Origin: Buxus sempervirens
Taxonomy: Eukaryota; Streptophyta; Magnoliopsida; Buxales; Buxaceae
Assembly: GCA_947561395.2 (NCBI GenBank)
Contig: OX387193.1
Coordinates: 16,430,001-16,494,000, forward strand
Direction of reading: 5' to 3'
Length of the DNA: 64,000 nt
Both the position numbers and the translations under genes were made by a program. Positions 11,885 through 23,430 of the stretch are shown here, in pieces (position 1 is the stretch's first letter; each line of letters begins with the position of its first letter). The notes under the pieces were generated by a model, which was not told the DNA's origin, searched no databases, and was given only the letters and a program-made list of their open reading frames with translations.

Positions 11885-12790
11885 TCCGATACCTATATAA
11901 AAGGAAGGTTTGAATCGATAAGCAGCTCTTATATCAACCTGATCCATCGACCGCACCGCCTAACCGCATATACTCGCTGTGCTGTGACCTGTTTTATGCA
12001 AAGACCGTTTAACCGAAAGAAATTTTGGTTTTAGGTTATATTTTTTAATTATAATTCTAATGTAGTCATCAAATAATTGATAATTTAAAATAATTGATAT
12101 TCTTGAAAATAATTATCAATCAGTGCCGTTCTAATGTTAAGAAGGATGGGTAAAAAACACCACTAATTTTTAATTACCAAAATTTGGTAACTGAATCATA
12201 GTTATTTATAAAAACTTAAACTAAAAACTAATTTCATCCAAAAAAAACATCATTAGAAGCATTAAATGCGCTGTTGCATTTAATGCTCCGGTGGTTATTC
12301 TTGTAATTTCCACCAAAAAAAAAGAAAAAAAGGTTATTCTTGTAATTTTAAGCACTGAAAATTAGTTTTAGTTTTAGGTGATGCCTCTAAAAACATAACT
12401 CAGATTTGGTCACATAGTTCTTGATATTATTAAATGCAACAACGCATTTAATGCTTCTAACAATGCTTTTTCCCGACTAAATTGGCTTTTAGTTTAAGTT
12501 TTTATAAATAACTATAATTCAGTCACTAAATTTTGGTAATTAAAAATTAGAGGTGTTTTTTCGACTAATTGATAATTATTTAAAAAAAATCAATTATTTT
12601 AAATTATCAATTATTTGATGACTAAATCAGAATTATAATTAAAAAGCATAAGTTTCTTTTGGTTAAGCGGTCATTATATAAAGCTGGTCATAGAACAGCG
12701 AGTATACGTAGTTAGGCGGTGTGGTCGATGAAGCAGGTCGATAGAAGAGCTGCTTATCGACTCAAACTTTCTTTTTATATAGGTATAGGG
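11885..12790. mobile_element. Long foldback element, arms of about 390 bp
   Basis: The left arm starts near ATACCTATATAAAAGG (about 11889) and the right arm ends with its reverse complement, CTTTTTATATAGGTAT, at about 12785. The arms stay homologous through GATAAGCAGCTCTT, CCGCCTAAC, CAAATAATTGATAA and the turn, where AGCATTAAATGCG-type sequence is mirrored. Arm identity is clearly below 90% by eye. No ORF is present. It could be a long-TIR MULE-like or other MITE-type element; no clear TSD was found. Confidence 0.75.
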
Positions 12791-12963
12791 TATAGGATAC
12801 GGAACAATGCCTTACTACGTAGTAGGGACACATGGTTTGGTGTAAACCGAATTTTTCGGTTTGTTTGGTTTTTATCGTTAATTTGGTTCGGTTTCGGTTT
12901 GAAAAAGTATGAAGCGAACTGTATCAGCAGAGATGAACAACCAAAACAAATTACGGGTGTATG
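12791..12963. other. TTCGGTTTGGTTT-type low-complexity segment
   Basis: Interspersed CGGTTTGTTTGGTTTTTATCG-like repeats, similar to a stretch near 26740-26840. No coding signal. Confidence 0.55.
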
Positions 12964-15411
12964 TGTAAAATCCCAGATTTTAGTAGTAAATAAATAAATA
13001 GACTAATTGGTTAATGATATGCAAGATATGAGATTTTGGTTCAACCCAGAGGAGTTCAAGATGAACCAGAGATGATAGGAGAGCCTATATAAGGTGAGTT
13101 CATGATTATTGGCTAAGTATAATTTTAATATAATAATTATTGTTGCTATGGTTTAAATTAGTAAGAATTAATTATATTATAAAAAAGGAGAATAAAAGGG
13201 GTTGGTCGAACCCAATGATAGTGGGTTGACCCAAGGGTTGAGTTGGTTTAAGACTTTAAAGGGTTGTTTGTAAATTGGTTTAATGAAGAGAGAGCAATTA
13301 AGTAAAAGCCATTAAATAATAAACAAACCTAGTAGTGCATGGAGTTGTTATTCACGTGGAGCTTAAAAACTTAAAATAGAAGAAGCCGCTCGTTTCCTTC
13401 TTGTTTCCTATTTTTTTTCTCCTAGTTGCTTTGTGACTAAACCAAACTCTAAACAACTATTGGTGCCATCTTAGAGAAGGAAAAGAGAAGATTTTCGTGC
13501 ACAAAGAACTCAGGTAAGAGCAAGTAATAAACAGTTATGTTTTTGGAGAAATAGATATGTTGCTAGATTCTAAAAACGCGATTTTCTTAACCCAGACGTG
13601 ATCGGACTTGTTGGGATTGTTTGACAAACTTAGGAGTGATATTTCGTTGCTCTTAGAGAAGGTTCAAGTTCCTAGAAGCAGGTAAGTAGTCCCTTGACGC
13701 TTGCATAAAATCCAAATTCGTGTTTAGACGATATTCATGGTTAATCTGTGTTTTGATGCGTTGTTTTTGCTATTTATGATGTTTTATTTGTTGGGAATTG
13801 TTCTAGCATGTTTATAAAGTATTTTAGAATGATTTAGAATGGTTTTGATGCATTGAATATTGGGTTGTGGAATTTTTATGGAATTTCATAAAGTTACGGA
13901 TTTTTCACGTATCGGGCCGCCTGAGTAATCGTTCGAGCGTCCTATGTAATTATTCCAAAACCCGAGAGCAATTTTACCCAGATTGAACTGCCGCTAGAAC
14001 AGTTGCTCGAGCGACCTATCGAGCAAACTACCCTGAATTAACCTATTCTGTAAGGCTAATCGAGCGCCCAGTCTGTTAGATTTTGGAAAACTTGTCTTTT
14101 CAACCTAGTTTTCACTACGAAAGTGTTTTTATCCAAATTTAACCTATGTACCATCAAGATTGGGGTATTTGGGAAGTGTTTGCACTGGCGGATGTTTAAA
14201 ATTCAATTTTATAAAGATTTTGGGTAGATGTTTCTAAAGAGGCACTTTTACTTGATTCTATTGCTCCAAAAAATTTTACTTTTAACCAAGGTTGGTTTTG
14301 TGAGTTCATACACCTGTATTTGGGTGATATGAAAGTATTTTGTGCATCGATGGAGTCGATACACATTCGGGACATATTGGCCCGTTGAAACCTAGAGTTT
14401 TGGACATATAACTTGGTGCATTCTGTTTTGGTTTTGGGTCACTAGTGTGACAAGGCTGGTGCCTGATTTATTGTTTCCCGTATGGGCGGATTTGGTGATA
14501 CAAATATGGTTCTGTACTTGGTGGGTGTTATTAAGAAGTATGTCCATTACCCTGGTTGGTTTTCTCACTGTTGAGTGGGCTTAGCAATTATATGGATCCA
14601 TAGAATAGCTAGTAAGTAAAATGTGTATTAGAGGGGTTTGAATTCTGTGTCTGAGGCATTCCATCATCTCCTGGATTGGTCGATCGCTTCGTTACCCACT
14701 CCTGAATTGGTTGGGCCATACATGCTAACTTATGGTTGGGTTCTTCCGTTGGTGTTGAATAGCCAGACTGCAGGGCGGCTGGTCCATCGTAATTCGGTTA
14801 GGTAGCATATTGGAACATGTCTACTCTCTTTTTCTGGTATACTATTTCATGAGTCTCATGAGGTGGACAAATTGTATTTCATTATTGTTTTGTATCTTAT
14901 TGTGATTATTCGGATTAAGCGTTGCATATTTTATTGTGGTCAACTATTTGCATGACTGTTTACTGAGATGTTGTTTATCACATTATTGTTTTATCGGTTT
15001 TGTTTTCAGATATTCCTGGAGAGGACGTTGCTAGGGTAGAGACTCCGGGGTATTACTGTGATTACTAGGAAGAAGACTATTTCATTCCTGTGTAGGTCCA
15101 GAAGGACATGGAGAGACATTTAGATTTATTTTCTTAGGGATTATTTTAGTATTTTGATTGAGGAGTTTGATGTTATTTGAAGGATGATTGGTATTTTTAT
15201 TCCACACCCTTGGTGGATGTTATTTATGTTATTTAGTTGAACCATTTCCAGACTTTTTAGATGAAATATAAAAGGATTATTTTGGTAGTTTAATTCCGCG
15301 CTTTCTGAAAGATGTTTTTATTTCTGTACTCTAATATAATAAATGAAATTGTTTAAGTCTGGAATAGTGTTTTGGGCCATTTTTCCTAACGAACCAGATT
15401 TGGGTTTATGT
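12964..15411 (+). mobile_element. LTR B+, Ty3/gypsy-like, plus strand
   Basis: It begins TGTAAAATCCCAGATTTT. A TATA-like CTATATAAGG lies at 13085-13094 and donor-like CAGGTAAG at about 13510 and 13680. A CpG block with TTCGAGCG, CTCGAGCGACC and ATCGAGCGCCC is at about 13915-14075. A region at 14580-14830 is clearly homologous to the minus-strand LTR at 50745-54052. The motif CCTGGAGAGGACG is at 15016. The 3' end near GAACCAGATTTGGGTTTATG is decayed; the left flank is GTATG and the candidate right flank GTACG, so the TSD is imperfect. No internal genes are present, so it is probably a solo LTR. Confidence 0.75.
13915..14075 (+). other. CpG-dense block in LTR B+
   Basis: Motifs GTTCGAGCGTCC, GCTCGAGCGACC and ATCGAGCGCCC occur within an AT-rich LTR. 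Same position and character as the blocks at 5480-5660 and 52255-52435. Confidence 0.7.
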
Positions 15412-16083
15412 GTACGTATAATACTGTATGCAGAGAGAAGGAACAGTTCTGCAAGTATCTAGATTTTAAACGGCAGAGTTTTGATTATTTTAACCTTATA
15501 TTAATTATCCCTTATCAACGGATGGCAAGGGCTTTCAGGGTAGTCATGCATAATTGTCGGCACGCTTCATCACTTCATCTTCCTTATTTTGTTATTTATC
15601 TTTTCAAAGTCCAAACCCTATTGATTATTGGCAATTTCACATCCTACCACTACAACTTCTTTTTGCCAAACGTGGACCCTCATAGTCACGGGTTCTCTCT
15701 CTCTCTCTATCTCTGTAATCCTCCCTCCCTCCACCCCCATCTCTCTCTCTCTCTCTCTCAGTAATAATATATTTGTATCATCATTTCAGGATTCCTGTTT
15801 GGGCTATTTCTGCTAGAAATTTGCATAATCAAACTCTAAAAGCAAAACAGTCTAACTGCTCTGCTTTGGATTCTTTTTTTTTTTTTTTTTTTTTGTGAAT
15901 AATTGAATTGTAGGTAGCCCTGTTTGTAACATGCGATTGCTCTAGTTTAGTTGAATTTTAAACATTTCCAACAATGTTGGAAATAATTTTGAATCAAGAT
16001 TATCAGCTTTGATTTAATCTAGAAGATGGGAATAAATAAACCCTTTTCTTTGGGCTTTAGGAGAAGAATAAAGGGTTAGAGAA
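15412..16083. other. Intergenic DNA with CT microsatellite and poly-T
   Basis: A (CT)n-type tract runs across about 15690-15765 and a run of about 24 T at 15871-15894. No domain was recognised in the short ORFs. It forms the left flank of Copia-1. Confidence 0.6.
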
Positions 16084-16383
16084 CCAAAAGAAGAAGATGG
16101 GTATTTAGATGAAGAGAAATCTCACCATAGTAAATCAAGTGGTGGATTGTTGTATTTATATGTATTCAGTTAACCATTTACAAAATAAGAGCTAACAAAT
16201 TACAGAGAAGTAGCCGACTTAACAAATCTACAAATGACTCGGTCAAAGTAGTAACAAATTAGTGGTTGTTATCTAAAGGAGTTTGTTATGCCAAATAAGC
16301 CATCATCCGTAGAATTAGAAGAATGATTATTGCTGACTTTGCTTGTGTCTTGTACTCTGTTGTCATTAGCTTTTATGTTAACA
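16084..16383 (-). repeat. 3' LTR of Copia-1
   Basis: On the minus strand it starts TGTTAACATAAAAG at 16383, right after the polypurine tract. It is about 300 bp and aligns along its whole length with 26106-26398. The terminal bases at 16084 are mutated from the expected CA. Confidence 0.88.
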
Positions 16384-16862
16384 TCCCCCCTCAAACTATA
16401 CGTGGTGACCAGGTAAAGTTTGTGTCTCAAGAATTCGAGAGCTGCCTGTGTCTGTGGTTTGGTAAAAACATTTGCAAGTTGCAAATGATCAGTAAAGATA
16501 TGTTGTGCAATCAATAACTTGAATGTCACCCTTTCACGAACATAATGGTAATCTAGTTCGATATGTTTACTTTGAGCATGTAAAACAAGGTTTACTGTCA
16601 TATCTAAGGAACTTAAATTATCACAATAGAGAATGGGGGACTTCTTTACAGGAATCTGCAAGTCACATAGCAAGAAAGTAAGCCAAGTAATTTCAACAGT
16701 TGCTTGAGACATTGCATGTTATTCGGCTTCTGAACTTGAACGAGAGACTGTTTTCTATTTCTTTGCACTCAATGAGGTTAGAACCCACGAAGGTGCAGTA
16801 CCCTGTGGTAGAACGACGACAGGGCAACCAACCCAATCTGCATCTGAGAATGCATACAGGTC
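16269..16862 (-). pseudogene. Copia-1 RNase H C-terminal part
   Basis: Minus-strand reading gives LYAFSDADWVGCP, then the catalytic-region remnant YCDNLSSLDM, KHIELDYHYVRE and VFTKPQ, the usual end of Copia RNase H. In-frame stops break it. Its upstream part continues at 18575 on the other side of Copia-2, and joining the flanks at TAATG restores an uninterrupted AASSLDLYAFSDADW. Confidence 0.88.
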
Positions 16863-16867
16863 TAATG

Positions 16868-17113
16868 TATAGAAACGTAACAGAGTAACAATGGGAGATG
16901 CTGTTGAATCAGTCATTTCTTTACATTCAGTAGTGATGAATATATAATACAGTCTTGGGTGATAAACAAGGTAATCCCAAATCAAGGAGATACGGGTGTG
17001 AGGCCAGCTGCTCTCCTAAATCAAAGGAGCCAACTGATTTCCTAAATTACAGGGATACAGATACACTTTCCATATTCAACAATATTGATTGCTAGCCTGG
17101 ATTCGGTCTATCA
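16868..17113 (-). repeat. 3' LTR of Copia-2
   Basis: A 246-bp copy; minus-strand start TGATAGACCG, end CGTTTCTATA. It differs from 18324-18569 at one position. Confidence 0.93.
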
Positions 17114-17738
17114 TGCCCCCGCAAGATGGTGCTCCCATTGGAGATACCAATCTTGGATCGAAGGGTGAAGAATTGATGACGAGCAAGAGGCTTAGTAAGA
17201 GCATCAGCTAGCTGATCTTTGGTGGAGATGTAGGCAATGTTGAGAAGTCCTTTGGTGACTTGATCACGGACAAAGTGAACATCAAGGGCGATGTGCTTCA
17301 TTCTTGAATGGAAGACAGGATTAACAGAGAGGTGAGTAGCGCCAATGTTGTCACAGTAGATTGTGGGGCGTTTAGGTAAGGAGACGCCAAGTTCAGTGAG
17401 TAGTGACCGAACCCAAAGGACCTCAGCAGCAGTAGAGGCAAGGGCACGATACTCAGCTTCGGTAGATGAGCGAGCTATAGATTTCTGTTTGTGAGAGCAC
17501 CAGGAAATTGCATTGCCACCCAAATAGACAATATAGGCAGTGGTAGAGGATAGATCATCTCGATTGCCAGCCCAATCCGCGTCGGAGAATGCAGTGATAT
17601 CAAGAGGTTGATTTCGTTTGAGAAACAGACCATGATAAAGTGTGTTTTTCAGATAACGAAGCAAACGCTTGGCAGCAGACCAGTGATTGTCAGTAGGCTT
17701 GTGCATGAACTGTGCAAGCTTGTTGACAGTGAAGGAGA
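17114..17738 (-). pseudogene. Copia-2 RNase H fragment
   Basis: This fragment contains [64 protein letters not shown] and DALTKPL, the full Copia RNase H signature including the D, E and D acidic residues. It is open for about 200 codons with no stop before the element's own polypurine tract. It lacks the RT upstream, and its 5' end is fused tail-on to an inverted integrase fragment. Confidence 0.92.
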
Positions 17739-18323
17739 TATCTGTTGATGGGTTCAGCTACTATGTAATTTTTGTTGATCATTTCACAAAGTACATTTGG
17801 TTGTATCCTATTCGTTATAAATCAGATGTTTTCTCGGTTTTCACTCGTTTTAAGGTTCTTGTTGAAAAATTTTTTAGAACCTCCATCACTACGGTTTACT
17901 CAGATGGTGGTGGCGAATATCAAGCTCTCAAACCATTCCTTGAAACTCATGGCATTCAACACCTGAAAACCCCACCCCACACTCCTCAACACAATGGTTC
18001 TGCTGAACGCCGACACAGACATGTTGTTGAGACCGGCCTAACCCTCCTCCATAATGCCTCACTACCGCTCTCTTTTTGGTCACATTCTTTTCAAACAGCC
18101 GCTTACCTAATCAATCGTCTCCCTACTCCTCTCCTCACCTACAAATCACCATTTGATGCATTATTCCACTCACAACCCAACTACTCCAAGTTAAGGGTCT
18201 TTGGCTGTCTTTGTTTTCCTTGGCTTAAACCATATACCACCCACAAGATGGAAGCCAAATCAAAACCATGTATTTTTCTAGGCTACTCCAGTAATCAAAG
18301 TGCCTACAAATGCTCTGATACCA
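17739..18323 (+). pseudogene. Copia-2 integrase core fragment, inverted
   Basis: Plus-strand reading [20 protein letters not shown] is followed by VYSDGGGEY, HTPQHNGSAERRHRHVVE and LRVFGCLCFPWL, ending GYSSNQSAYKC. It covers the integrase catalytic core (first visible Asp in FVDHF, second in YSDGGGE, Glu in NGSAERRHR) and the start of the C-terminal part. It runs antisense to the element and stops exactly where the primer-binding site begins, so it is not expressed in the normal way. Confidence 0.92.
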
Positions 18324-18569
18324 TATAGAAACGTAACAGAGTAACAATGGGAGATGCTGTTGAATCAGTCATTTCTTTACATTCAGTAGTGATGAATATA
18401 TAATACAGTCTTGGGAGATAAACAAGGTAATCCCAAATCAAGGAGATACGGGTGTGAGGCCAGCTGCTCTCCTAAATCAAAGGAGCCAACTGATTTCCTA
18501 AATTACAGGGATACAGATACACTTTCCATATTCAACAATATTGATTGCTAGCCTGGATTCGGTCTATCA
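18324..18569 (-). repeat. 5' LTR of Copia-2
   Basis: A 246-bp copy followed on the minus strand directly by the primer-binding site. Right TSD TAATG at 18570-18574. Confidence 0.93.
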
Positions 18570-18574
18570 TAATG

Positions 18575-19690
18575 AACTTGCAGCTTGAATGTGAAGGGCG
18601 AGATTGATAGTTCTTTTGACATATCTGAGAATACGTTGAACCATTGTAAAATATGAGTTTGTAGGTTTCTGCATAAACTAGGACATATGATTAACATAGT
18701 AGGATAAATCTAGACGTGCCAAGGTGAGATATTGCAAAGCTCCTACAAAAGACCGATAGTGCTTGGGATCGGAATATAGAGAGGAGTTTGGATCTGATTT
18801 GAACTTTTGACTCATAGGTATAGCAATCGGTTTGACTCATGCATTGAGTCCCTCTCCAACATGTCTACAGCATACTTGCTTTGATGTAGACTGATGCCAT
18901 CTGAAACTTTGGACACTTGAATGCCTAAAAAATAGTGCAGAGTTCCAAGGTCCATTGCAAATTCTTGTTGTAAGGTATTTGTCAAGGATTGAATAAGAAA
19001 GGGAGATGAGCCTGTTAAGATAATATCATCTACGTAAAGTAGAAGAACTAGAATACCTTGATCAGATGTGTGAACAAATAAACTAATGTCTGAACTACAA
19101 GAGAAGCCAACATCAAGTAGGAATGAACTGAATTGGTTAAACCAAGCTCATGGGGCTTGCTTGAGTCCATAGATTGCTTTCTTTAGTAGACAAACATGAT
19201 TAGGAAATTGAAGAATGCTTAAACCAGGAGGTTATTCAATAAACATCTTTTTGGAAAGAAAGCCATGAAGAAAGGCGTTCTTTACATCCAATTGCCTTAT
19301 AGTCCATCCTTTGACAATAGCGATCGACAAGACCAACCTTATATCGCCTGGTTTGATGACTGAGGAGTATGTTTTAGAGAAGTCAATGCCATCAACTTGG
19401 AGATACCCTTTTGCTACCAATCGTGATTTGAGACGACTAACTGTAACATTTACATTGAACAGCCACCTTGAACCCACAATATTCATAGAAGACTTTCGAT
19501 GAACCAATTCCCATGTATTGTTATGATGTATAACTTCCATCTCTTCTAACATTGATGCTAACCAACACAGGATGAGACGAAGCACTCTAAAGGTTATGTG
19601 GCTCTTTAGGAATGGTGTCATAGGTGTGAAACAGGACATATTTGGGATTTGGTTTCCTAATGCCTGTTTTTGCAAGAGTGAGCATTGGAT
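18575..19690 (-). pseudogene. Copia-1 reverse transcriptase
   Basis: The minus strand encodes NTWELVHRKSSMNIVGSRW, RLVAKGYLQVDGIDFSKTYS and RQLDVKNAFLHGFLSKKMF at 19232-19675. The YVDD-region equivalent lies near 19020-19060 and YVNHMSWFMQKPT-type sequence at about 18660. This is the RVT_2 domain of Copia. Stops and frameshifts separate the parts. Confidence 0.88.
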
Positions 19691-19738
19691 GGGAGGTTGC
19701 TATGACAGGGACATAATCAGGAGAGTGGAGTTCTGCTG

Positions 19739-20740
19739 TCAGATCAAAAGGATTATGGGTTCAGTAAGAATTTCAGTGGTGACATTTAAGTCAGATGGTT
19801 GAGTTGCTGGAGATTGGCAGAGTAAGAAAATTGGGGTCTTCACTAGGTGAGCATGACGTATGTGACTGATATGATATAATGAGTTCTTGAGTAGTGGGGT
19901 TAGTTGACAAGTGCATATCAGAAACAGATGACTCATTTGAACTGAACACAACAGGGGAAGTGTTTGATTCAACTTGAGACTCTGAGGTAGTTCAGGTGTG
20001 CCTTTTTTAAATGCATCAGAGGCCTTAAAAGGAAGAATACTTTCATAAAAATGACATGTTTGGATATATATATATGCGACCAGTTGAAGGAGGAAGACAT
20101 CTATAGCCCTTATGTCAATCACTATAACCTAGAAACATACACGGCAAATATTTTTTTATAAAACTTATCTTGTTTGGTATCCCACAAGTATGGATAACAA
20201 TGACAACCAAAAACACACAAGGAAAAGTAATCTGGTGATTTATTATATAACCGAGAGAATGTACTATCCCATTGCAGTGTAGATGAAGGATTGCGGTTAA
20301 TTAAGAACACTACTCTAGTGAATGCTTCAACCCATTATTTCTGTGGCAGATTGGCATGAATTAGCATTGTGACTCCTAACTCGTGTACGACAAGATGCCA
20401 CCTCTGGACCATTCCATTTTGTTTAGGGGTGTAGGAACAAAAGACTTGATGAACAATGCCATTAATTTTTAAGTGACATTGAAATTTATGGTTAATGAAT
20501 TATCCCCCTCCATCTGTTTGAACAGTTCTAAAGCAGCCATTAAACTATCGCAACACATATTTCTCAAACAAGAGATACTTACTAAAAAAATATGATTTAA
20601 ACTTTAAAGGAATCAACCAAATAAACTTAGTAAAATCATCAATGATAGCAGCATAAAATTTGAAAGGATACACCAAGGAGATTAGTGCTGGTCCCCACAA
20701 ATCAACATGAAGTTTCTCAACAGAGCTATAGTCTTAAACT
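19739..20740 (-). pseudogene. Copia-1 integrase and downstream linker
   Basis: The segment FLINRNPSSTLQWDSTFSRL and SLCVFGCHCYPYL at 20122-20310 is the C-terminal side of the Copia integrase. Remnants of the catalytic core lie at 20340-20730, for example the region encoding the FVQTDGGG-like turn on the minus strand near 20510. Ser/Pro-rich linker sequence follows at 19739-20122. It is heavily mutated. Confidence 0.8.
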
Positions 20741-20943
20741 GAAGAAGGTAAAAAAGAGAGTTTAGAACTCTTCCCTAATTGACAACTCTCACATAAAGCA
20801 GTCATATTATTGCTAATAACCTTAGTAAGACCCAACTGACGAAGTTTATCCATCACAACAGCTTGAGGATGCCCAAGTTCGCGATGCCATGTCTCTACAG
20901 AAGCTACCTGAAATCTGGTTGAAAAAATGGCCACTAGAGACAT
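20734..20943 (-). pseudogene. Copia-1 gag-pre-integrase zinc region
   Basis: Contains WHRELGHPQAVVMDKLRQLG and LCESCQLGKSSKL, the H..H..C..C GAG-pre-integrase zinc finger found at the N terminus of Copia integrase. Confidence 0.9.
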
Positions 20944-20955
20944 GCAGATTGAATA

Positions 20956-21318
20956 TTAATTACCTCGCTTTCTTCCCTTCAGTAACACCTGTTGTGTCAC
21001 TCGATCCTTGATCACAAAGTCATTGTCAGAAAACTCACAATTGACAGGATAGTCGGATATAAGTTGTCCAATTGATAAAAAAAAACTCCATTCTAAAGCA
21101 AGCACTAAGAGAACATTATGGCAAATAAGTTGAGAAGAACCAGTGCCAATAGATGCATCACCAGTATGAGTAATGCGTAAGAATTTCCCATTACCAATCA
21201 ATACATGATCAAGACCATCATAAGTGCATATATTAGTTAAGACACCTGAGTGAAAAGTCATAAGTAAAGATGCTCCAGAATCTGAAGTCCATTCCTCCAT
21301 TGGTGAATCAATATCCAA
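20956..21318 (-). pseudogene. Copia-1 aspartic protease
   Basis: The active-site motif WTSDSGAS is present, followed by VLIGNGKFLRITHTG and NVLLVLALEWSFFLSIGQL, the expected Copia protease order. The reading frame is open across the domain. Confidence 0.9.
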
Positions 21319-21339
21319 ACTATTTGCAGCAAATTTTTG

Positions 21340-22162
21340 TGGAAGATTGTCAGGCTGGATGGAATGATTAAAGTGATACCAACAACGAAGGGCAGAGTGT
21401 CTATGTTTTCTACAAATTTGGCATAAGCTATAACGATTATTTCCTCTGGAGAAGGGGTTTGGAGTGCTATTGGTATAAGAGGATTTTGGGTGGATGTATT
21501 GGTTGGAGTAAAGCCTTTGCCTTTTGAAGAAAAAGAGGAACCTGATGATTTAGAGGCTTTATTGTGAGACTTGGTTTGGATTTCTAAGTGTAAAATGCAG
21601 TGAAAGGTGCAAGGTCTTGGTTGTGAAGGGTAATTCTAGTTTCATAGCTTTGAAGGAGAGGAACTACTTCACCATAAGACGGCATAGGTGGTTTCAGCAT
21701 AGAAGTTATAAAGGGTCCATACCTTGTACCTAAACCTATAAGCAGAGAAAAGACCTTTGTTCTATCACTTACAGGATGACCAATGACAAAGAGGCTATCA
21801 CAAATGCTCTTGAATTTGCTCAAATAATCATGAATGGAAGTTTCTGGATCTTTCTTCATGTAGCTCAGCTATTGAGTTAGCTGAAAGTGCCTCTTCTAAG
21901 AAGCTTGGGTGTATGCTTCATTGAGTGTAGCCTATACTTCCTTTGAGGTACTGACACTAATCACATGGCCTAAAGCTTCTTCCCATAGAGTGCGAACGAT
22001 CCACCCTCGTAGAAGACAATCACTGGTCTTCCATTTCTTAAATTCTGGGTTTGGAATAATGTTGGCAGTGGAGTCATTAGTGGCAGGGAGAAGAGAAGGG
22101 GGTGATGGATTTTCACCAATAAGAAACCGAGAAGATCTTAACTCTCAGCTAAGGCCAAGACT
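21340..22162 (-). pseudogene. Copia-1 gag with zinc knuckle, 5' end displaced by the LINE
   Basis: A zinc knuckle CQICRKHRHSALRC (C-x2-C-x4-H-x4-C) lies near 21420-21380. A UBN2/gag segment with DYLSKFKSICDSLFVIG and LLIGLGTRYGPFITSM lies at 21584-21859, and DCLLRGWIVRTLWEEALG at about 21970-22030. In-frame stops occur at several points. The N-terminal end continues after the LINE at 26001, where the minus strand reads NYPLWKEQVLALAES across the rejoined target site. Confidence 0.88.
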
Positions 22163-22508
22163 GTTTTTTTTTTTGGTGGAAATTAAATAAGGGCTTGTCA
22201 TAAAGAGAAGTATGTGAAGAATGTACAATGTTTACAATAAGTGATGGCCATCACCCCAAACAAACCCACAATCTAAGACACCTGCCCCCTGTAGCAACAT
22301 AGATTACCTCTAAGATTTCCCAAAACCCTCTAATAACCTTAGGCTAGGGTGTGAGGATGCCCTAGTTAGCACATATTTCCTTTGTATAAGAATCTAGGAT
22401 GCTAACATCCCTTGATGAATGTTTGAGCCTCATCTCCACCTCGATCTTGTTGATGATGTCCTCTTCTGGGGTCGCTTTGTTATGAAATATCCTCATATTT
22501 ATTTCCTT

Positions 22509-23187
22509 TCAAATGTGATAAACAATAGCAGCTATTGAGGTTCTCTTGATCTTATCCGCTAGGGAGTTGCTTTTAATATTTGCCACTGCCCATCTCACTT
22601 TGTCATCCCATTTTAGGGGGTTTCTACACCATCTACAATTCCTCATGCATTGTTTCCAAATCCCAAAGGAGAATTGACATTCAAAAAACATGTGCCCAAT
22701 GTCTTCTAGATGAGTCTGGCATAGCACACATAATGACTTGTTGATGATGCTCCAACTGAAGAGTTGACTTTAAGTAAGCAACCTCCTATTTATTGCCATA
22801 AAAAATATGAAGGCATGATGTGGGATATTATTTCCAAACTATACCAGGTGGCACCATTCAAATTTTTGTTGAGGAATTCTGGTGTTCTCATATGCTTTCT
22901 TTATACTATATATACTTGTTGGGGACGGCAACCAGCGTGTTTTGCCTACTTGCTCCTGGATTGGGGGTGGAATAGAAGAAAGAGAGACCCATGCATCTTC
23001 TAGCTCGAGTGTATGTCATTTGCAAATCCCACATGCCGTCTATAATTATTGCTGAGACTTTTGCATTCCTCAGAATACTTGATTCATAGATAGTCATGTT
23101 GCTAACTTTCCGATATAAAGGACCACAAGGCAGCCAATTATCAAACGAGAGGGATGTAGTTTCTCCATTCCCTATTCTAACATGCAC
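22509..23187 (-). pseudogene. LINE ORF2 C-terminal region with zf-RVT motif
   Basis: Minus-strand VRIGNGETTSLSFDNWLPCGPL is the typical post-RT segment of plant L1-type LINEs. CVLCQTHLEDIGHMFFECQF and SFGIWKQC form the zf-RVT zinc-ribbon-like motif. A stop (TAA) after NRRLLT and other lesions break the frame. Confidence 0.88.
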
Positions 23188-23430
23188 TTGCTGAAAGAGA
23201 TGAGTTCTTTGGTTTAGGATCTTCCTCCAATTCCGTGAGGCCTTTTCAGGAGTTCAGAATTGCCAAATATTTTGACTTCTCAGCAAGTATCGCTCTACCC
23301 ATTTGCGCCATAGAGAATTTTCTACCTAATTCTCTACCAATACTAGTCTCCACAAGTATTGAGAAATTGATGCCGCATTCCATTTCTGCATGTTTATTAC
23401 CCCTAGGCCTCCTTCATCTTTTGGGCTTTC

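Larger units (their letters stand above)
16868..18569 (-). mobile_element. Copia-2, 1.7-kb young internally scrambled mini-Copia
   Basis: It has two 246-bp LTRs (16868-17113 and 18324-18569) that differ at one base by eye (T versus A near 16959/18415), and a perfect TSD TAATG at 16863-16867 and 18570-18574. The LTR ends are TG...TA. The primer-binding site TGGTATCAGAGCA (plus 18311-18323) directly abuts the 5' LTR, and a polypurine tract TTGCGGGGGCA (plus 17114-17124) precedes the 3' LTR. The interior holds an RNase H piece on the minus strand and an integrase piece on the plus strand, joined head to head near 17738. It cannot make its own enzymes, so it must have been mobilised in trans. Confidence 0.95.
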
